In this document: piece after piece, positions 12,571 through 23,359 of the stretch
Layout: each line of letters starts with the position of its first letter
Position numbering within the stretch: position 1 is the first letter of the stretch
From: Saturnia japonica
Taxonomy: Eukaryota > Arthropoda > Insecta > Lepidoptera > Saturniidae
Assembly: GCA_033032175.1 (NCBI GenBank)
Contig: CM065323.1
Location: 4,278,001-4,342,000, forward strand
DNA: 64,000 nt
Direction of reading: 5' to 3'
The notes under the pieces: generated by a model
What the model saw: only the letters and a program-made list of their open reading frames with translations
What the model was told of the DNA's origin: nothing
Database searches by the model: none
Made by a program: the position numbers and the translations under genes

Positions 12571-12867
12571 ACTGGCTGTGCTCCACGGTTTCATCCGATT
12601 TAATTTTATACGACAAACATTGCTAACGCACCCGTGCAGGCAATTTTTTATATTTTGTGTAAAACTATCTACATTTTTATAAGGAATAAATTATTTTTTC
12701 AAATTATAATACAGCCTACAGTGTTACTCGCTGATACTGTAGCTTTATATTAGTGTAAGATTTTTTAAAATCAGTGAAGTAATGTTTGAGTTTATCCATT
12801 ACAAACAAAAAAGCAAACATAAAAACAAACAAAAAATCAAATCTTTCCTCTTTATAATAAAATGCAC
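12571..12867 (-). mobile_element. Non-autonomous Helitron (~295 bp), copy 1
   Basis: Read on the reverse strand it starts near TTATAAAGAGGAAAGATTTG and ends in GGATGAAACCGTGGAGCACA followed by GCCAGT. It matches the copy at 30665-30948 along its full length, including TTTGTAATGGATAAA, CAGTATCAGCGA and GCACGGGTGCGTT. The 3' hairpin-like end and lack of terminal inverted repeats fit Helitrons. Confidence 0.75.
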
Positions 12868-12946
12868 TTAACCCTCTCAAATCAGATTTTACGATTTCTA
12901 ATGCATTACTAAAAATTCCTATTAAAGCCTCTCAAATATAGTAGTA

Positions 12947-14250
12947 CAGGGTGGGCCAGAAAGGCGTCCCATTTTAAAAACACTCTTGGGTTTGAACCTT
13001 ATGAGCGGGGGCTGCGCGGGTGGTGGGGATGAGAAGCTCGGTTCTCGCAAATTTAGTCGCGATGGATCGCTTCACCGGAACGCAGCGTGCATTCTCCGTT
13101 AAACATTATTATAAAAATGGCGAATCGTGCGCTATTCGACGTTTATTTCGGCGTGAGTTTGGATTACATGACGTAAATCAGTGTCCGAAGGAAAGTGTGA
13201 TTCGATCGTGGGTCAGAAAGTTCGAAGCTACTGGTTCGACTCTCAAACAGAAGCTTGCGGGACGCCCAAAGTCAACATGAACGGAAAACACAATTGAACA
13301 AGTTACAACTTCAGTTCAACGTAATCCTGGTCTATTGACTCGCAAGCGATCATCTGAACTTGTGGTGTCCAGTTTATTATTGCGTCGCATTTCGTTGAAA
13401 GCTTTGAATTTGCACCCATATAAAATTCAACTTGTGCAGAAATTACTGCCAAATGACCCAATTTTACGACGAGCTTTTCTTGAAACAATATTGGAACGCT
13501 TTCAGAGTTTCAATAATATTCTGTTCTCCGACGAAGCCCATTTTCACTTAAATGGGCATGTCAATAAACAGAATTGCCATTACTGGGCTGCAGATAACCC
13601 ACGTGCAAAACATCAAAAGCCTCTGCATTCGCCGAAGGAACCGTTTGGGCGGCCATATCAGCACACGGAATTATCGGACCCTATTTCTTTGAAAATCAAC
13701 AAAGGCAATCTGTCACTGTAAATTCCGACCGATACATAGCCATGTTAAAAATTTTTTTCTTTCCGCAACTGCAACATTTTGAAGCCTATAATCGTGCGAC
13801 GTGGTTTCAATAAAATGGTACGACATGCCATATATCTAATGTTTCGTTCGTGGCCGTAAACGAGATGTTTGCTGGGAAACTGATGTCGCGCCGAGGTGAC
13901 ATTGCATGGCCGCCTAGAAGTCCGGATCTAACGCCACCGGACTTTTTCATATGGGGATACCTGAAAAGTAGTGTCTACTCAAATAACCCAGCCACGATTA
14001 ATCAGTTGAAGATAAATATCCGAGAAGAAATGGCAGCTATTCCTCGCACAATATATCAGCGAGTTTTTACCAATTTGAGGTTCAGATTCGAGAAATGTTT
14101 GCAGCGGGATGGTGCACACCTGAATGATGTAATATTTAAGAAATAAATTTCCCAGATGTTCTATTTTAATTGAAATAAAGATGTGTATGTGTATTGTATT
14201 TCGTTTTTTTTATTATTTTTTAAAATTCGCAAATCTTTCTGGCCCACCTG
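12947..14250 (+). mobile_element. mariner-like transposon (1.3 kb), inactive
   Basis: Ends are CAGGGTGGGCCAGAAAG and its inverted counterpart CTTTCTGGCCCACCTG, differing by one base insertion, and both are flanked by TA. Length, TA duplication and encoded transposase fit the Tc1/mariner superfamily. It lies inside the Helitron repeat array and is therefore younger than it. Confidence 0.9.
13062..14146 (+). pseudogene. mariner-like transposase pseudogene
   Basis: Transposases of this family bind the terminal repeats and cut and join DNA with three acidic residues. Translation from ATG 13062 begins MDRFTGTQRAFSVK, a helix-turn-helix domain usual at the N terminus of these insect transposases. 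A TGA at 13278 interrupts the frame; reading continues to the first catalytic motif FSDEAHFHLNGHVNKQNC (about 13525-13575). A frame change near 13643 moves the reading frame, then TAA occurs at about 13809 exactly at the second catalytic motif, where the expected Asp is also Asn (FQ-stop-NGTTCH). The C terminus, WPPRSPDLTPPDFFIWGY, keeps the third Asp, about 36 residues after the altered second one. Two stops, one shift and a lost catalytic residue make the copy dead. Confidence 0.88.
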
Positions 14251-14871
14251 TATAATGTATGTGCTTCCCGTCTACAAAATTTGATCAGAATCGATTGAGA
14301 ATTGATGAATTTTTTTTGTCCTTCTTTTTTATTTGTAGAAGTAATATTGATAATTATTATTCTTTATAAATTATATAGTCACTTAAACTTCCCTTACACA
14401 AAATTTCATCAAAATTGGTTTAGAGTTAATGAAATTGAAATTTTTGGAAATTCTTTGTTTTGCAATTCTTAAAAGTGTTCTTGGAAATTCTCATAGCTCA
14501 TCATTCATGAAATGACTTTACTTAGCGTGTACCAAATTTCATCAAAATCGGTCAAGAATTAATGAAAATATATTTTTATTAAAGATTTCTAAGATTAATA
14601 TTTGAAATTTTTTATACACTATCAATTGACCAATTACAAGTATCTCATCTACAAAATTTCAAAAGAATCGGTCAATCCGTTTTTGAGTTAAATCCGGACA
14701 TACAAACAGAGAGACAGACAGACAGACAAAATGTTTTTAATGGCATATTCGTGATCATGGTCGATCATATGACAGTTGGAAAATTTTGGAAAAATATTAA
14801 GAGTACAGACAGAACTACAAATTTATTAATATAGATTCACATTTTGTCACTTCATATTACAGTAGAGTGTG

Positions 14872-15122
14872 ACTAGCGGTTTTAACAGTGCGCAGTAGTA
14901 ATTAACTTCATCTCATAATTTTATTTTTATTTATATTTCAATTAAGTAATAAAATATTATACTGCACGTGTACAAAATTTCATACGAATCGGTCAAGCCG
15001 TTTTTAATTTAATCCAGACAATAAACACATTTTTTTTAAGTTTTCGTGTTCGTAATCAGGTTTTCAAAAGAATATAAAATTGCATTTACAGTCATAACTA
15101 CAGACAGATTTATGAATATAGA
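14872..15122 (-). mobile_element. Short Helitron copy (~250 bp)
   Basis: It is bounded by ACTAGCGGTTTT at 14872 and the reverse-strand start TCTATATTCATAAATCTG at 15122. Its inside holds GCGCAGTAGTAATTAACTTC and one CAAAATTTCATACGAATCGG unit, matching the family at 38027-38466. Confidence 0.65.
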
Positions 15123-16509
15123 TTAGTCATTGTAATTTTTATGATTTGATGTCACATCTTAACGGCTTATGAGATACAAACGTATAGAATTGTAGGTTAA
15201 AATAATGTTACCATTTTTATTGTCGGTATTACACGTGTAAGATATCTTATTGACATGTGAGTTACACGTGTCGCGTATGATGAACATGCTACGTTTGCTG
15301 TTTGCACGTTGATGTGCGCTTCAACAACGAGGCAATATGGCAATATGCGAGACACGAGTCCAGTGGAAAATGTTTGATGTTGTATTATTTAATTGAAGTT
15401 CAGGATTTCTAGAGTCTTTAGAATGAGTATCAAAGGTTAAATGAATAATAGAAATACAGATTTATTTTTATACTTAGTTGTATAATTAATTATCTGGAGT
15501 TATCGTATAGACTTTTAAAAGTGCGTAATCCGTACGGTCTATATTACAATGCATAATACGCGGAAAATACACGGGTATCATAAAGTCTCGATTGAAAAAG
15601 TCCGGCGAATGAATTCCTTTTTAGGGTTCCTTACCTGAAATAAATAAAAATCGTAATCTTCATAGGATCACTTTGTCGTGCGTCTGTCTGGCTTTGTCAA
15701 GGTCTTTTATCTCTAAAACGGCTTGAGGTAGAAAGTTGAAATTAATATTAAATACTTTAATATTAATCGAATCGAATAAATTAAGGCCCACTGCCTCGCC
15801 TTGTATTGCTGTAAAAATCAAGTTTCTAGGCTAGCGCAATAAAAAAATACGGACCACCATCTTACTAAAATTCCCGTTCACTTACCTTTTATCAAAACCG
15901 ATTGATCCCGGGACCTACAGTTTTGAAATTTGACGCGAAAGGAGATCTTTTGGCATAATTTATGGAATACATCCGAATATTCCGTCGAATTCCGTCTGGC
16001 ATTAATACGACACAAAATTAAAGTTTGTCGCTTTGGTTAGTTAATTCAAATAAAATGCGTTAAAGCAACTAGATCGACGTTAACTCCTTTAATTCTTAGA
16101 TTAAAAGTCAAAAAATCAAGAAAAAAAGCAGTCGCGGGCGGATGCTATTAATTTATATTTATGTACTTAAAAATAATATCGATGTTTACTTAAATCGCAA
16201 ACAGACCCTATTAAGGTCATTCGGTACACTGAGCCCTGTGGTCTGCCATGTAATCCTATGTAATTAAGTAAAGTATATAGTATCGTCTTTAACAAAGTCT
16301 CGTATTTATTCAACGAAATATACTTATAATAATTAAACAAGTTATTTAAAAAATGGTAGATTACACAACAAGTGAAAAAAGAGAAAATTTAATTCGAGGA
16401 AATGAGTTGGATCCTGAGAGGAGCGTAGGATTCTAGAGTAGAAGATAACTTCTTAACCGGTGATACTTTTGGTTTGTCACGCTTAGAGATCAGTCAGTGT
16501 AAATGCGGT
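15123..16509. other. No gene; one repeat-like block near 15610
   Basis: From 15613, TTAGGGTTCCTTACCTGAAA and TAGGATCACTTTGTCG resemble the start of a repeat I know to be widespread in lepidopteran genomes, but no second copy in this window confirms it. The rest is AT-rich with nothing recognised. Confidence 0.4.
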
Positions 16510-16642
16510 AATGAAACAAGTTATAAAGAGAGAAAAAATGAAAGAATAAAAGAGAGAATGGAAGATAGAATGAAAGAAAGCAGGCAAGAAAGAAATAAAG
16601 AAAGAAAGAGTGAAAGAAATAAAAAAGAAAGAAAGAAAATAC
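16510..16642. repeat. Polypurine GAAA-type tract (~130 bp)
   Basis: An almost pure A/G run on the + strand with GAAA, GAAAGAAA and AGAGAGAA units. It produces overlapping long ORFs on both strands (Lys/Arg/Glu-rich one way, Phe/Leu/Ser-rich the other), which are artefacts. Confidence 0.85.
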
Positions 16643-16997
16643 ATGTATTGCCTTGAAAATAAGGGCACACAGTTTTTACATAGAAAATTAACATTTCATT
16701 AAGCACTAAAAATAAAAAAATAGAATGTTAAGATAAAAATGATATGCATCGCGACCACCACACTTACACCTAGTAATAATAAACCCATTAACGATTTTTA
16801 TTTCTAGATGTTCGTTCGCCTTCTATCTCGTATAGGTGCAATTTTTTTATACATAATTTATACAATTCGTGCTTGTTCTAAATTTAAAACGTTTTTATTC
16901 TCTTGTGAGTAAAAGAGTGTTTTATCCATTGTTATCGATGAATAAAATGCTCTTTTTCGAGTGACAATGGTAAAAAAGGTTTTGCAGTTCTGCAGCG

Positions 16998-17550
16998 CTT
17001 TTTTTTTTTTTTTTTTTTTTTTAAACTGACTACACTGTTAGCCTTAGGGGCCCTATCCTAAAACAGAGCCGCTGCGGCTTTTACAGCATCACCGGACTTG
17101 GGGGCGAGCGCTTAGGGCACTCAGCCGCGAAAGTTTGTGACGACCCGCACGAGGGTGCCAGAGTGGCCGAACCTCGGCGCGGGCGGTCGTCGCGAATGCG
17201 AAAAGGTCGCGATCTAACTAATTCCCTAATCCTAAGAGAATTCGAACTAACTAACATATACACATATGCACGTTCCCCTCCTCCTGGGAGGAAGGAGTGG
17301 ACCACGCGTATGTGTATTTAGTAATCGGAATGGTTTTTCTACACTAACTAGCACATTAGTCTAACTAGCTCAAAAAACGAAAAAAAAAAGGTCCTTTAGA
17401 GAACCTATGTACCTGTGTGGTGTGCACGTGTGTGTGTTCATACGTGTGTAAATGTTGTATGTAGGTAGCTAAGTGTTGCACGTATAGTAAGTGTCACTTG
17501 TATCGTGCGGGCGGCTGCCTGTCCCAAGAGCTTCACACCGAGGAACGGAC
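16998..17550 (-). mobile_element. 553-bp retroposon with poly(A) end and 10-bp duplication
   Basis: TTCTGCAGCG occurs immediately left (16988-16997) and right (17551-17560), as a target-site duplication. The left end carries a ~24-base T run, the poly(A) tail of a reverse-strand insert. Next to the tail, ACTGACTACACTGTTAGCC and CGGCTTTTACAGC(A/T)TCACCGG are shared with 33975-34060. No RT or endonuclease motif is readable, so it is a SINE or a 5'-truncated LINE end. Its middle is GC-rich. Confidence 0.7.
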
Positions 17551-17560
17551 TTCTGCAGCG

Positions 17561-17661
17561 TAGATGGTTAAGCTTATTTATAGTTAAGAGTATTTTTCTG
17601 TGTACTTTTCGTGTGGCCGGATACTACTGAAATCTTATTAGTCAGTTCAGTGAAGAAACAG
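17561..17661 (+). promoter_or_regulatory. Initiator-like TCAGT cluster before a GTAAGT donor
   Basis: GTCAGTTCAGTGAAGAAACA is followed by GTAAGTATAA at 17661. Two overlapping TCAGT initiator matches just before a good donor could mark a tiny untranslated first exon, perhaps an internal promoter of the lilli-like gene. This is weak evidence, since both motifs are short. Confidence 0.2.
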
Positions 17662-19089
17662 TAAGTATAAATTTTCCAATTCACTTGGATCTACTTTTGA
17701 CGAATACAGTGTATATGTACCTCGCCTATTTGCCGTGCGGTGATCTAGAGTTAATCTAATATGTAAGATTCGTAGCGACTCGAATTAACCTCCTTATTCA
17801 ATATACACGAGTGCACGATAATTTAATAAGCAAAGCCCACTTCTGAATAATATGTTTTCATGTTTACTCTCCGTCGTAGAGAAGTCTATTTGAAAATATA
17901 TATAAAAGTTGAAAATCACGGAAACGAGTTTGTTTTGTAAATATTTTTTCTGGGATCCATCGATTGGGCCATATTTTATTATGTTAATATAAGTGGAAGA
18001 CCTTTGTACTTCTGATGATATAGTTGTTTTTTTAGTAAATTTTAATTATGCAAGGTACAAATTACAAAGTTGTAAATCCTAGAACTTCTAATTTTTATAT
18101 CACGTTTGGACTGTTACATGAAAATTGTGCTATTTTGTTTTGCATCCTCCTTTTTATTTTTGTAAAATAATTGTGTATTAATTATACTTCGCTATTACGA
18201 AACCGCCTGGATTTGATCTATAGAGTTCAAGAAAGATTCTAAAACTCTGTTTCAAGTATCTTAAAATAAATTTCACTTTCGAGGACAAGGAGGGTAACGT
18301 TTCGTTTAATAAATTTCTAAAGACCACTACAATATTCATGGAACAAAAGGGAAACTGAATCAGTGGGAATAACTTTTTTAACAACGACTCGAGAGCGGCT
18401 TGGCCTTGTTGAACCATTGTGTAGTAAGTAGCTTTACTTAAACAAATCTCAGTTGAACATCTTTAGCGTTTATCTTGTTGCTTGAATAATTTTGTAGAGG
18501 AAGGATCAGGAAGTCTCGGGTTTTCCTTGACTTGGAAAAATATTACTCATTTCCACCACGTTAAGTTCGACGGTAATGTGGTTGCAACTTTATTTTATAT
18601 TTGTCGACGACCGCTTCTTGAATGTTGGACACTTTAGGAAAAGTTGTCTCGTAAGATAATTTGCGTAGTTTTGATAAGATTATCATATTCTGCGTGAAGA
18701 ATTATAGTTAAAGATAAATGGGCTGTTGTTGATATTATTGTCTATATGGCTTTTCATCGTAATATGCTTGCTGTAGTGGTATATTCAGGAAAAGAAGTGC
18801 TTTATGCTGACGTCTATATGATAACATCTATCTTAAACTAAGAATTATGTAATTATACAACATCATTCTGACCAGTTCTCAATAAACTGTATTCTGGATT
18901 TGTGAAATAAAGTATGATACTCGTAGATGCAAATTATTGGTTTCTAATTTGAATTAAGAATTTTGTTTTGCTGTAACATGTACTATTTAGTTATTGTTCA
19001 CAAAATATTATATAAAACGAATTATGGTAATAATGTGCTTGTAATACTGATCCTAAGCTTGCTGGATGAATGCTTGGAGGTAGTAGTAT
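17662..19089. other. AT-rich DNA, nothing recognised
   Basis: The reverse ORF 18178-18417 (79 codons) has a plausible amino acid mix but no motif, and the opposite strand is similarly open, so I leave it uncalled. Confidence 0.5.
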
Positions 19090-19300
19090 AGGACAATTAT
19101 GTTCGACAAACTAAAAGTTGCACAAACAGCCATGGAACAGACCATGTTGGGTATCTCCCTCGTGGATCGTATGCCAAATGTTGAAATCTGGAGAAGAACA
19201 AACGTTGAATATATTGGCAAGCGAGTCACGAGGTTTAGGTGGAGGTGGGCGCAGTACTTAGCAAGACGAGAAGACGGATGATGGGCCAAAGAGATGTTGG
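19090..19300 (+). pseudogene. RTE-like reverse transcriptase C-terminal fragment
   Basis: The translation gives FDKLKVAQTAMEQTMLGISL, then DRMPNVEIWRRTNVEYIGKR, then RWRWAQYLARREDG and a stop. It matches, position for position, the reverse-strand peptide at 61161-61580 (KLKVAQRAMERAMLGVSL; RQTKVTDIAKRISKLRWQWAGHIVRRTDGRW). That peptide is the C-terminal end of an RTE-type non-LTR retrotransposon polyprotein, after the reverse transcriptase domain. Only about 65 codons remain, without the endonuclease or the RT active site. It is a non-functional remnant directly followed by a SINE-like repeat. Confidence 0.75.
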
Positions 19301-19405
19301 TCTTGCAGGTCGGCGTAACAGTTACGACTGGCGATGGATTTGTTAATTTCTCGGTGATCGCCGTTGTTCTTGGATTGAACTGTGATTACATGCTGTGCAC
19401 AATCC
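19301..19405 (+). repeat. SINE-like family, copy 1
   Basis: The consensus shared with copies at 38528 (reversed), 60040 and 60390 is TGCAGGCCGGCGTAACAG, then GATGGATT, TCTCGGTGGTCGCCGTTG and ACTGTG(C)TG(T)GC. I find no clear A and B boxes, so the promoter type is unknown. Confidence 0.65.
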
Positions 19406-20480
19406 CATCAGACTATGGAAAAAAAGTTGGCTGTCACGGGACGCCTGGCAAATCTGAAACATCTTAGTGAATAGGTATTTCAAAAAAAATGTATGGTTGT
19501 CGCGATCCCTAACAACCGTTTTTAATCTATCAATTTTTTAACATGAAACTTTGAAATGATTCAGTCTGTCTATTTAAAAAAAAACGAACTCCACTCCACT
19601 CGACGTTGGACTAAAGCGTCGCCACGCCAACATTCGCCGACATTGGTTTGACCCACTGCGTTAGATGTTCACACCATGAAGTTAGGCAACAGCTGTATAA
19701 ATTTAATTACGCCCTTTGTTGTACAAATATTTTAAGGTCATATAAAGATAGTTAATATCTTGTAAAGTGAGCGAATAATTATATTTAGTTACTAAATATC
19801 TATTTCCTGGTTTAGTGTGCTCCGTTGCGAGGTGGGGCTTTACGTAACACCGTCATCCGTTAATTATTTGACGGGGAACGTTGACAAATGTAAGCCGAGC
19901 TCGTTTGTTTTGTATTTGCAAAGTGAATTACTTAACGTTCGCCATTAAAATGGTCTTTGTATGGTATTCGACTTCGTTCACGTTAATCTAGATACACGGC
20001 AGTGTGTCAGCCAAGATTCACCCCCTTATTACGTATTTCGTTATTAAAAGCGATAGCAGGGTTGTTCTTTAAAGGACCGTAAAAACTGTTTCCGTCGAAA
20101 TAATTAAATATACAAAAAAATTCTGATACTTGCGATTAATTTTTTAGTTCTGTTTGACTTTGTTTTTTAAGTTGTAAAGTTTAAAAAGTTGTATTTTTAA
20201 TTTATTTATTGTGCAAAGTTTCAAAAACAACACCAAACGTCATTATACTCCGTATTCCGGTGTCGACTCTTTACGAAACAAATGTATACAAAATGTATAA
20301 TTTCAATTTTAAAATTCTAGAAGTATCAAAATATTAATTTCATATAAATATTACTTCGTTTCAAAATAAAATCTCTATAAGTACTTAATAATTGCAAGGC
20401 TAAACATAAAGTCCAAATTTTGTTACAAAAAAAACGTCATTAGTCGTAACACTTTTTGATTTAAATTTTTACTAATCTAT
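19406..20480. other. AT-rich DNA, nothing recognised
   Basis: Short A/T runs only; no ORF, RNA gene or terminal repeat seen. Confidence 0.55.
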
Positions 20481-20481
20481 T

Positions 20482-21173
20482 TAATTCTGAACGCAACTTT
20501 AATATATGCCCCCGAAAGCGCGGGGGGGCTTTTATTCTACAACTAGATTTCGGCGAAGAAACACGTGTGCAAATGAGAACTGTAAGTAAACTTTCATAGT
20601 TCTTCAAAATTTAGCATCAAAATTGTCATTTGCATTTCAGCTTAAATTCATTAAATGTGCGTATTTAATATTTTAATTTATATTTCATTTAATAACGAAT
20701 ACGAAATCATTTAATTTAGTAAAATCATTACCGAGGTTTTATGTTCACAGACAAGTTCATACAGGTTTTATTCTCAGTTCGTAATTATATGTAACATCAT
20801 TGTTAGCAACATGGTCGTTGCGACGAATGAAATAAGTTTCACTTAATGACAGTGATGTTGACTATAATGATGAGTTAATACGAATAATGATTTTTGATAG
20901 TAGATAAGTATTATATGTTTGTTTTTGAAATATAAACATCTCGTATAGTTAAGTAGGTACTAGCATCCATCAACATACACATGACGTAATGGAGCATGCG
21001 CCTTATTACATTTTTTGTCAACCGTATATCTCGAGAATTACATTTTTTTTAAATATCTCATCTAGTTGGCAGCTGCTTTGCACCCTACATAGTATTGAAA
21101 ATCGTGCTAAGTTTAGGTCCATAGGATTTTACTTATAATAATGCGAGTTAAAATAGTTTTTTTTTATCTGTAG
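20482..21173 (+). promoter_or_regulatory. Putative 5' UTR exon and intron of the 708-codon ORF
   Basis: GAGAACT is followed by GTAAGTAAAC at 20582, a strong donor. A pyrimidine tract TTTTTTTTTATCTGTAG ends at 21173, eight bases before the ATG at 21182. Together they suggest a 592-bp 5' UTR intron, leaving the coding part intronless. Upstream of the donor lies a C-run/G-run hairpin (GCCCCCGAAAGCGCGGGGGG) near 20507-20527. Confidence 0.35.
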
Positions 21174-21181
21174 AATGAAAA

Positions 21182-23308
21182 ATGCCACAAACTAAAGCAC
21201 AGCGATTAGAAAAACAACGTTTGTGTAAAAGAAAACGTTATAACGAAATAAAAAATGACCCGGAACTGCTTGAACTTGAGAAAGAAAAGCGAAGGAAGCA
21301 ATATCTGAAAAGAAAAGAAGATAAGAAGATTGGCCAGATAAAAGACAAAACCCCTCGATCTCAAAGAGAACAAAGAAAAAGATGGAAGGAAAATTCTAAA
21401 AATTATAGACAGAGAGTAAAACAAGCTCTGAATAATAAAATTACATTTAAACCTATTAATGTAGAAACAATACCGGTCACAATTAACGAAAATGATACTA
21501 ACCTACAAAAGGATCCTTTGCAACACGACCGTCAGTGTCCATCTGTTAAAGGTGCACTAAAAAATCTTAAGTACAAAGAAATGAAGAAAAGGAAGATACT
21601 AATGTCTACAATAAACACATTAAAAAAGAAAAACGAATCCCAACGTAAAACTATAACAAATCTAAAGAAAAAGCTTGAACTTGTTAAATTGAAATTACCA
21701 AATGAAAACACACTGATAAATCAAATAATCACCAATAAAGCAAATAAAGATCCAAGTGATTTACCTAAATATACATACTTTAAAGACCGCCAATCTAAAA
21801 TAATTAAATTAATTATTTCATTTTATTGTGACGACGCCAATAGTACTGTTGCTGCAGGCAAAAAAGAATTTATAACTAGGAATAAGAAAAGAGTCCAGAA
21901 AAGATATCTTACCGCTCCATTGATTGATTTGTATAAAAAATTTAAAAAAGAAACAAACATTAATATCCATTATTCATTTTTTTGTAAAAATAGACCTTTC
22001 TGGGTGCAGCACCCTAAACCAGCTAATAGAGAAAAATGTATGTGTGCTACTCATGTGAATATGGAGTTGTTGGTGAAAGCCTTGAATAAGACATCTATAC
22101 TAAATGAAAAGAAACCAGAAGACATATTAGCTACATTGTGCTGCGATTCATTTAACACTGACTGTTTGCGAAGAATATGCAACTTATGTGCACCATAACA
22201 TCTTGCGTACAAAGAATTGAATAACGATATTGATATAATATTTTTTGAATGGAGAAGAGTTAATAAAGAAGTAGTTTTAGAAAACGGAACAAAGAAAAGG
22301 CAAATTTTAACAGTAAAACAAAAAATAGTAATGAAACCCTTAGAAGCCATTTCAAAATTAGAAGCAGAACTGCCAAATTACTTGGATCATATCTACAAAA
22401 TCGTAAATCAATACAAAGTTATAAAAACACTTAAAAATAATTTGAATTTTCAAGAAGCTCTCGTACACGTCGATTTCTCTGAAAATTATAATTTAAAGTA
22501 TGCCCAAGAAGTTCAATCTTTCCATTTCGGAGGAAGTCGACAACAAGTGTCGCTGCATACAGTTGTGATATACACGCATAGTTTTATAACTGGACAAGTA
22601 TGCCCTACATCTATGTGTACTCTCAGTTCTAGCCTTCGACACGACGCTGCATCAATCTGGGCTCATTTACTGCCTGTTCTTGATGAAGTCATAAAACAGA
22701 ATCCATTCGTAGATACAGTTCATTTTTTATCTGATTCTCCGTCATCACAATATCGCAATAAATACATGTTCTATATTATAAGTCAATTAACATCCCACCA
22801 TTCTAATATAACCAGAATTACGTGGAACTATTCCGAAGCTGGGCATGGAAAGGGTGCTCCTGATGGCGTTGGTGCTACAGTAAAAAGAACAGCTGACCAG
22901 ATGGTCCATTTTGGTTCGGACCTTGATAATTTCGATAAGTTTTACGAAATCATGAGTTCAAGGTTGGAGAATATTATAATTAAAAGAGTTACAGAACAAG
23001 ATATAATGCAGAGGGAAAGATTGATTCCTGAGCAGTTGAAACCATTTAGAGGCACCCTTTCTGTGCACCAGGTACTTTGGGATAGGCTTAAACCTAGAAT
23101 GACTATAAGAAAAATGAGTTGTTTTCTATGTGATGTTGACGAAATATGCGCACATGGCAAGCATTTGGGGTATATCAATAATATACCTGTGAATCAAAAC
23201 GATAATGTCGATATTAATTACGTAGTTCCCCTGGCAAATACTAAGCCCAAATCTACAAAACAAAACAAAATCAAGATTATTTCTAATATTCTAATTGATG
23301 TCACCTAA
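21182..23308 (+). pseudogene. Intronless 708-codon DDE-like ORF with one internal stop
   Basis: I do not recognise this gene by name. One frame stays open from ATG 21182 to TAA 23308 except for a single TAA at 22196-22198 (codon 339). Residues 1-95 are strongly basic (Lys/Arg with Glu). Residues about 120-170 look like a coiled coil (KKKNESQRKTITNLKKKLEL). Residues 285-338 are Cys-rich (CMCATH, LCCD, RRICNLCAP). After the stop comes a domain with HVDFSENY (Asp about 431), FLSDSPSSQYRNK (Asp about 518) and SEAGHGKGAPDG (Glu about 552), conserved-looking acidic positions as in RNase H-fold transposases, and a final Cys/His cluster (SCFLCDVDEICAHGKH). A basic DNA-binding N terminus plus acidic triad suggests a DNA-transposon or transposon-derived protein. 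I found no terminal inverted repeats. AATAAA follows at 23353. Near-intactness means it is young, under selection, or carries a recent null or sequencing error. Confidence 0.6.
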
Positions 23309-23359
23309 TACAACTCATTTGACTAATCACATGTCTACCGGTAATGGCATTTAATAAAC

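Larger units (their letters stand above)
12868..14835 (-). mobile_element. Helitron with internal ~125-bp repeats, split by a mariner
   Basis: The reverse-strand 5' end is TCTATATTAATAAATTTGTA at 14835. Units carrying CAAAATTTCATCAAAATCGG recur at about 14270, 14400, 14527 and 14653, spaced 125-130 bases. One unit is interrupted by the mariner at 12947-14250: joining 12900-12946 to 14253-14270 recreates a unit equivalent to that in the Helitron at 38027-38466. The 3' end is missing or merged with the Helitron on its left. Confidence 0.6.

Noticed and set aside
16474..16706. Overlapping Lys/Arg- and Phe/Leu/Ser-rich ORFs on both strands
   Set aside because: They are produced by the polypurine GAAA tract and have no domain.
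17081..17305. Reverse ORF of 74 codons
   Set aside because: It lies inside the 553-bp retroposon and shows no protein motif; its openness reflects GC content.
18178..18417. Reverse 79-codon ORF
   Set aside because: It has no recognisable motif, and the forward strand is about as open. Not enough to call a gene.
22051..22350. Reverse 99-codon ORF
   Set aside because: It is antisense to the DDE-like ORF, which has much stronger coding character.
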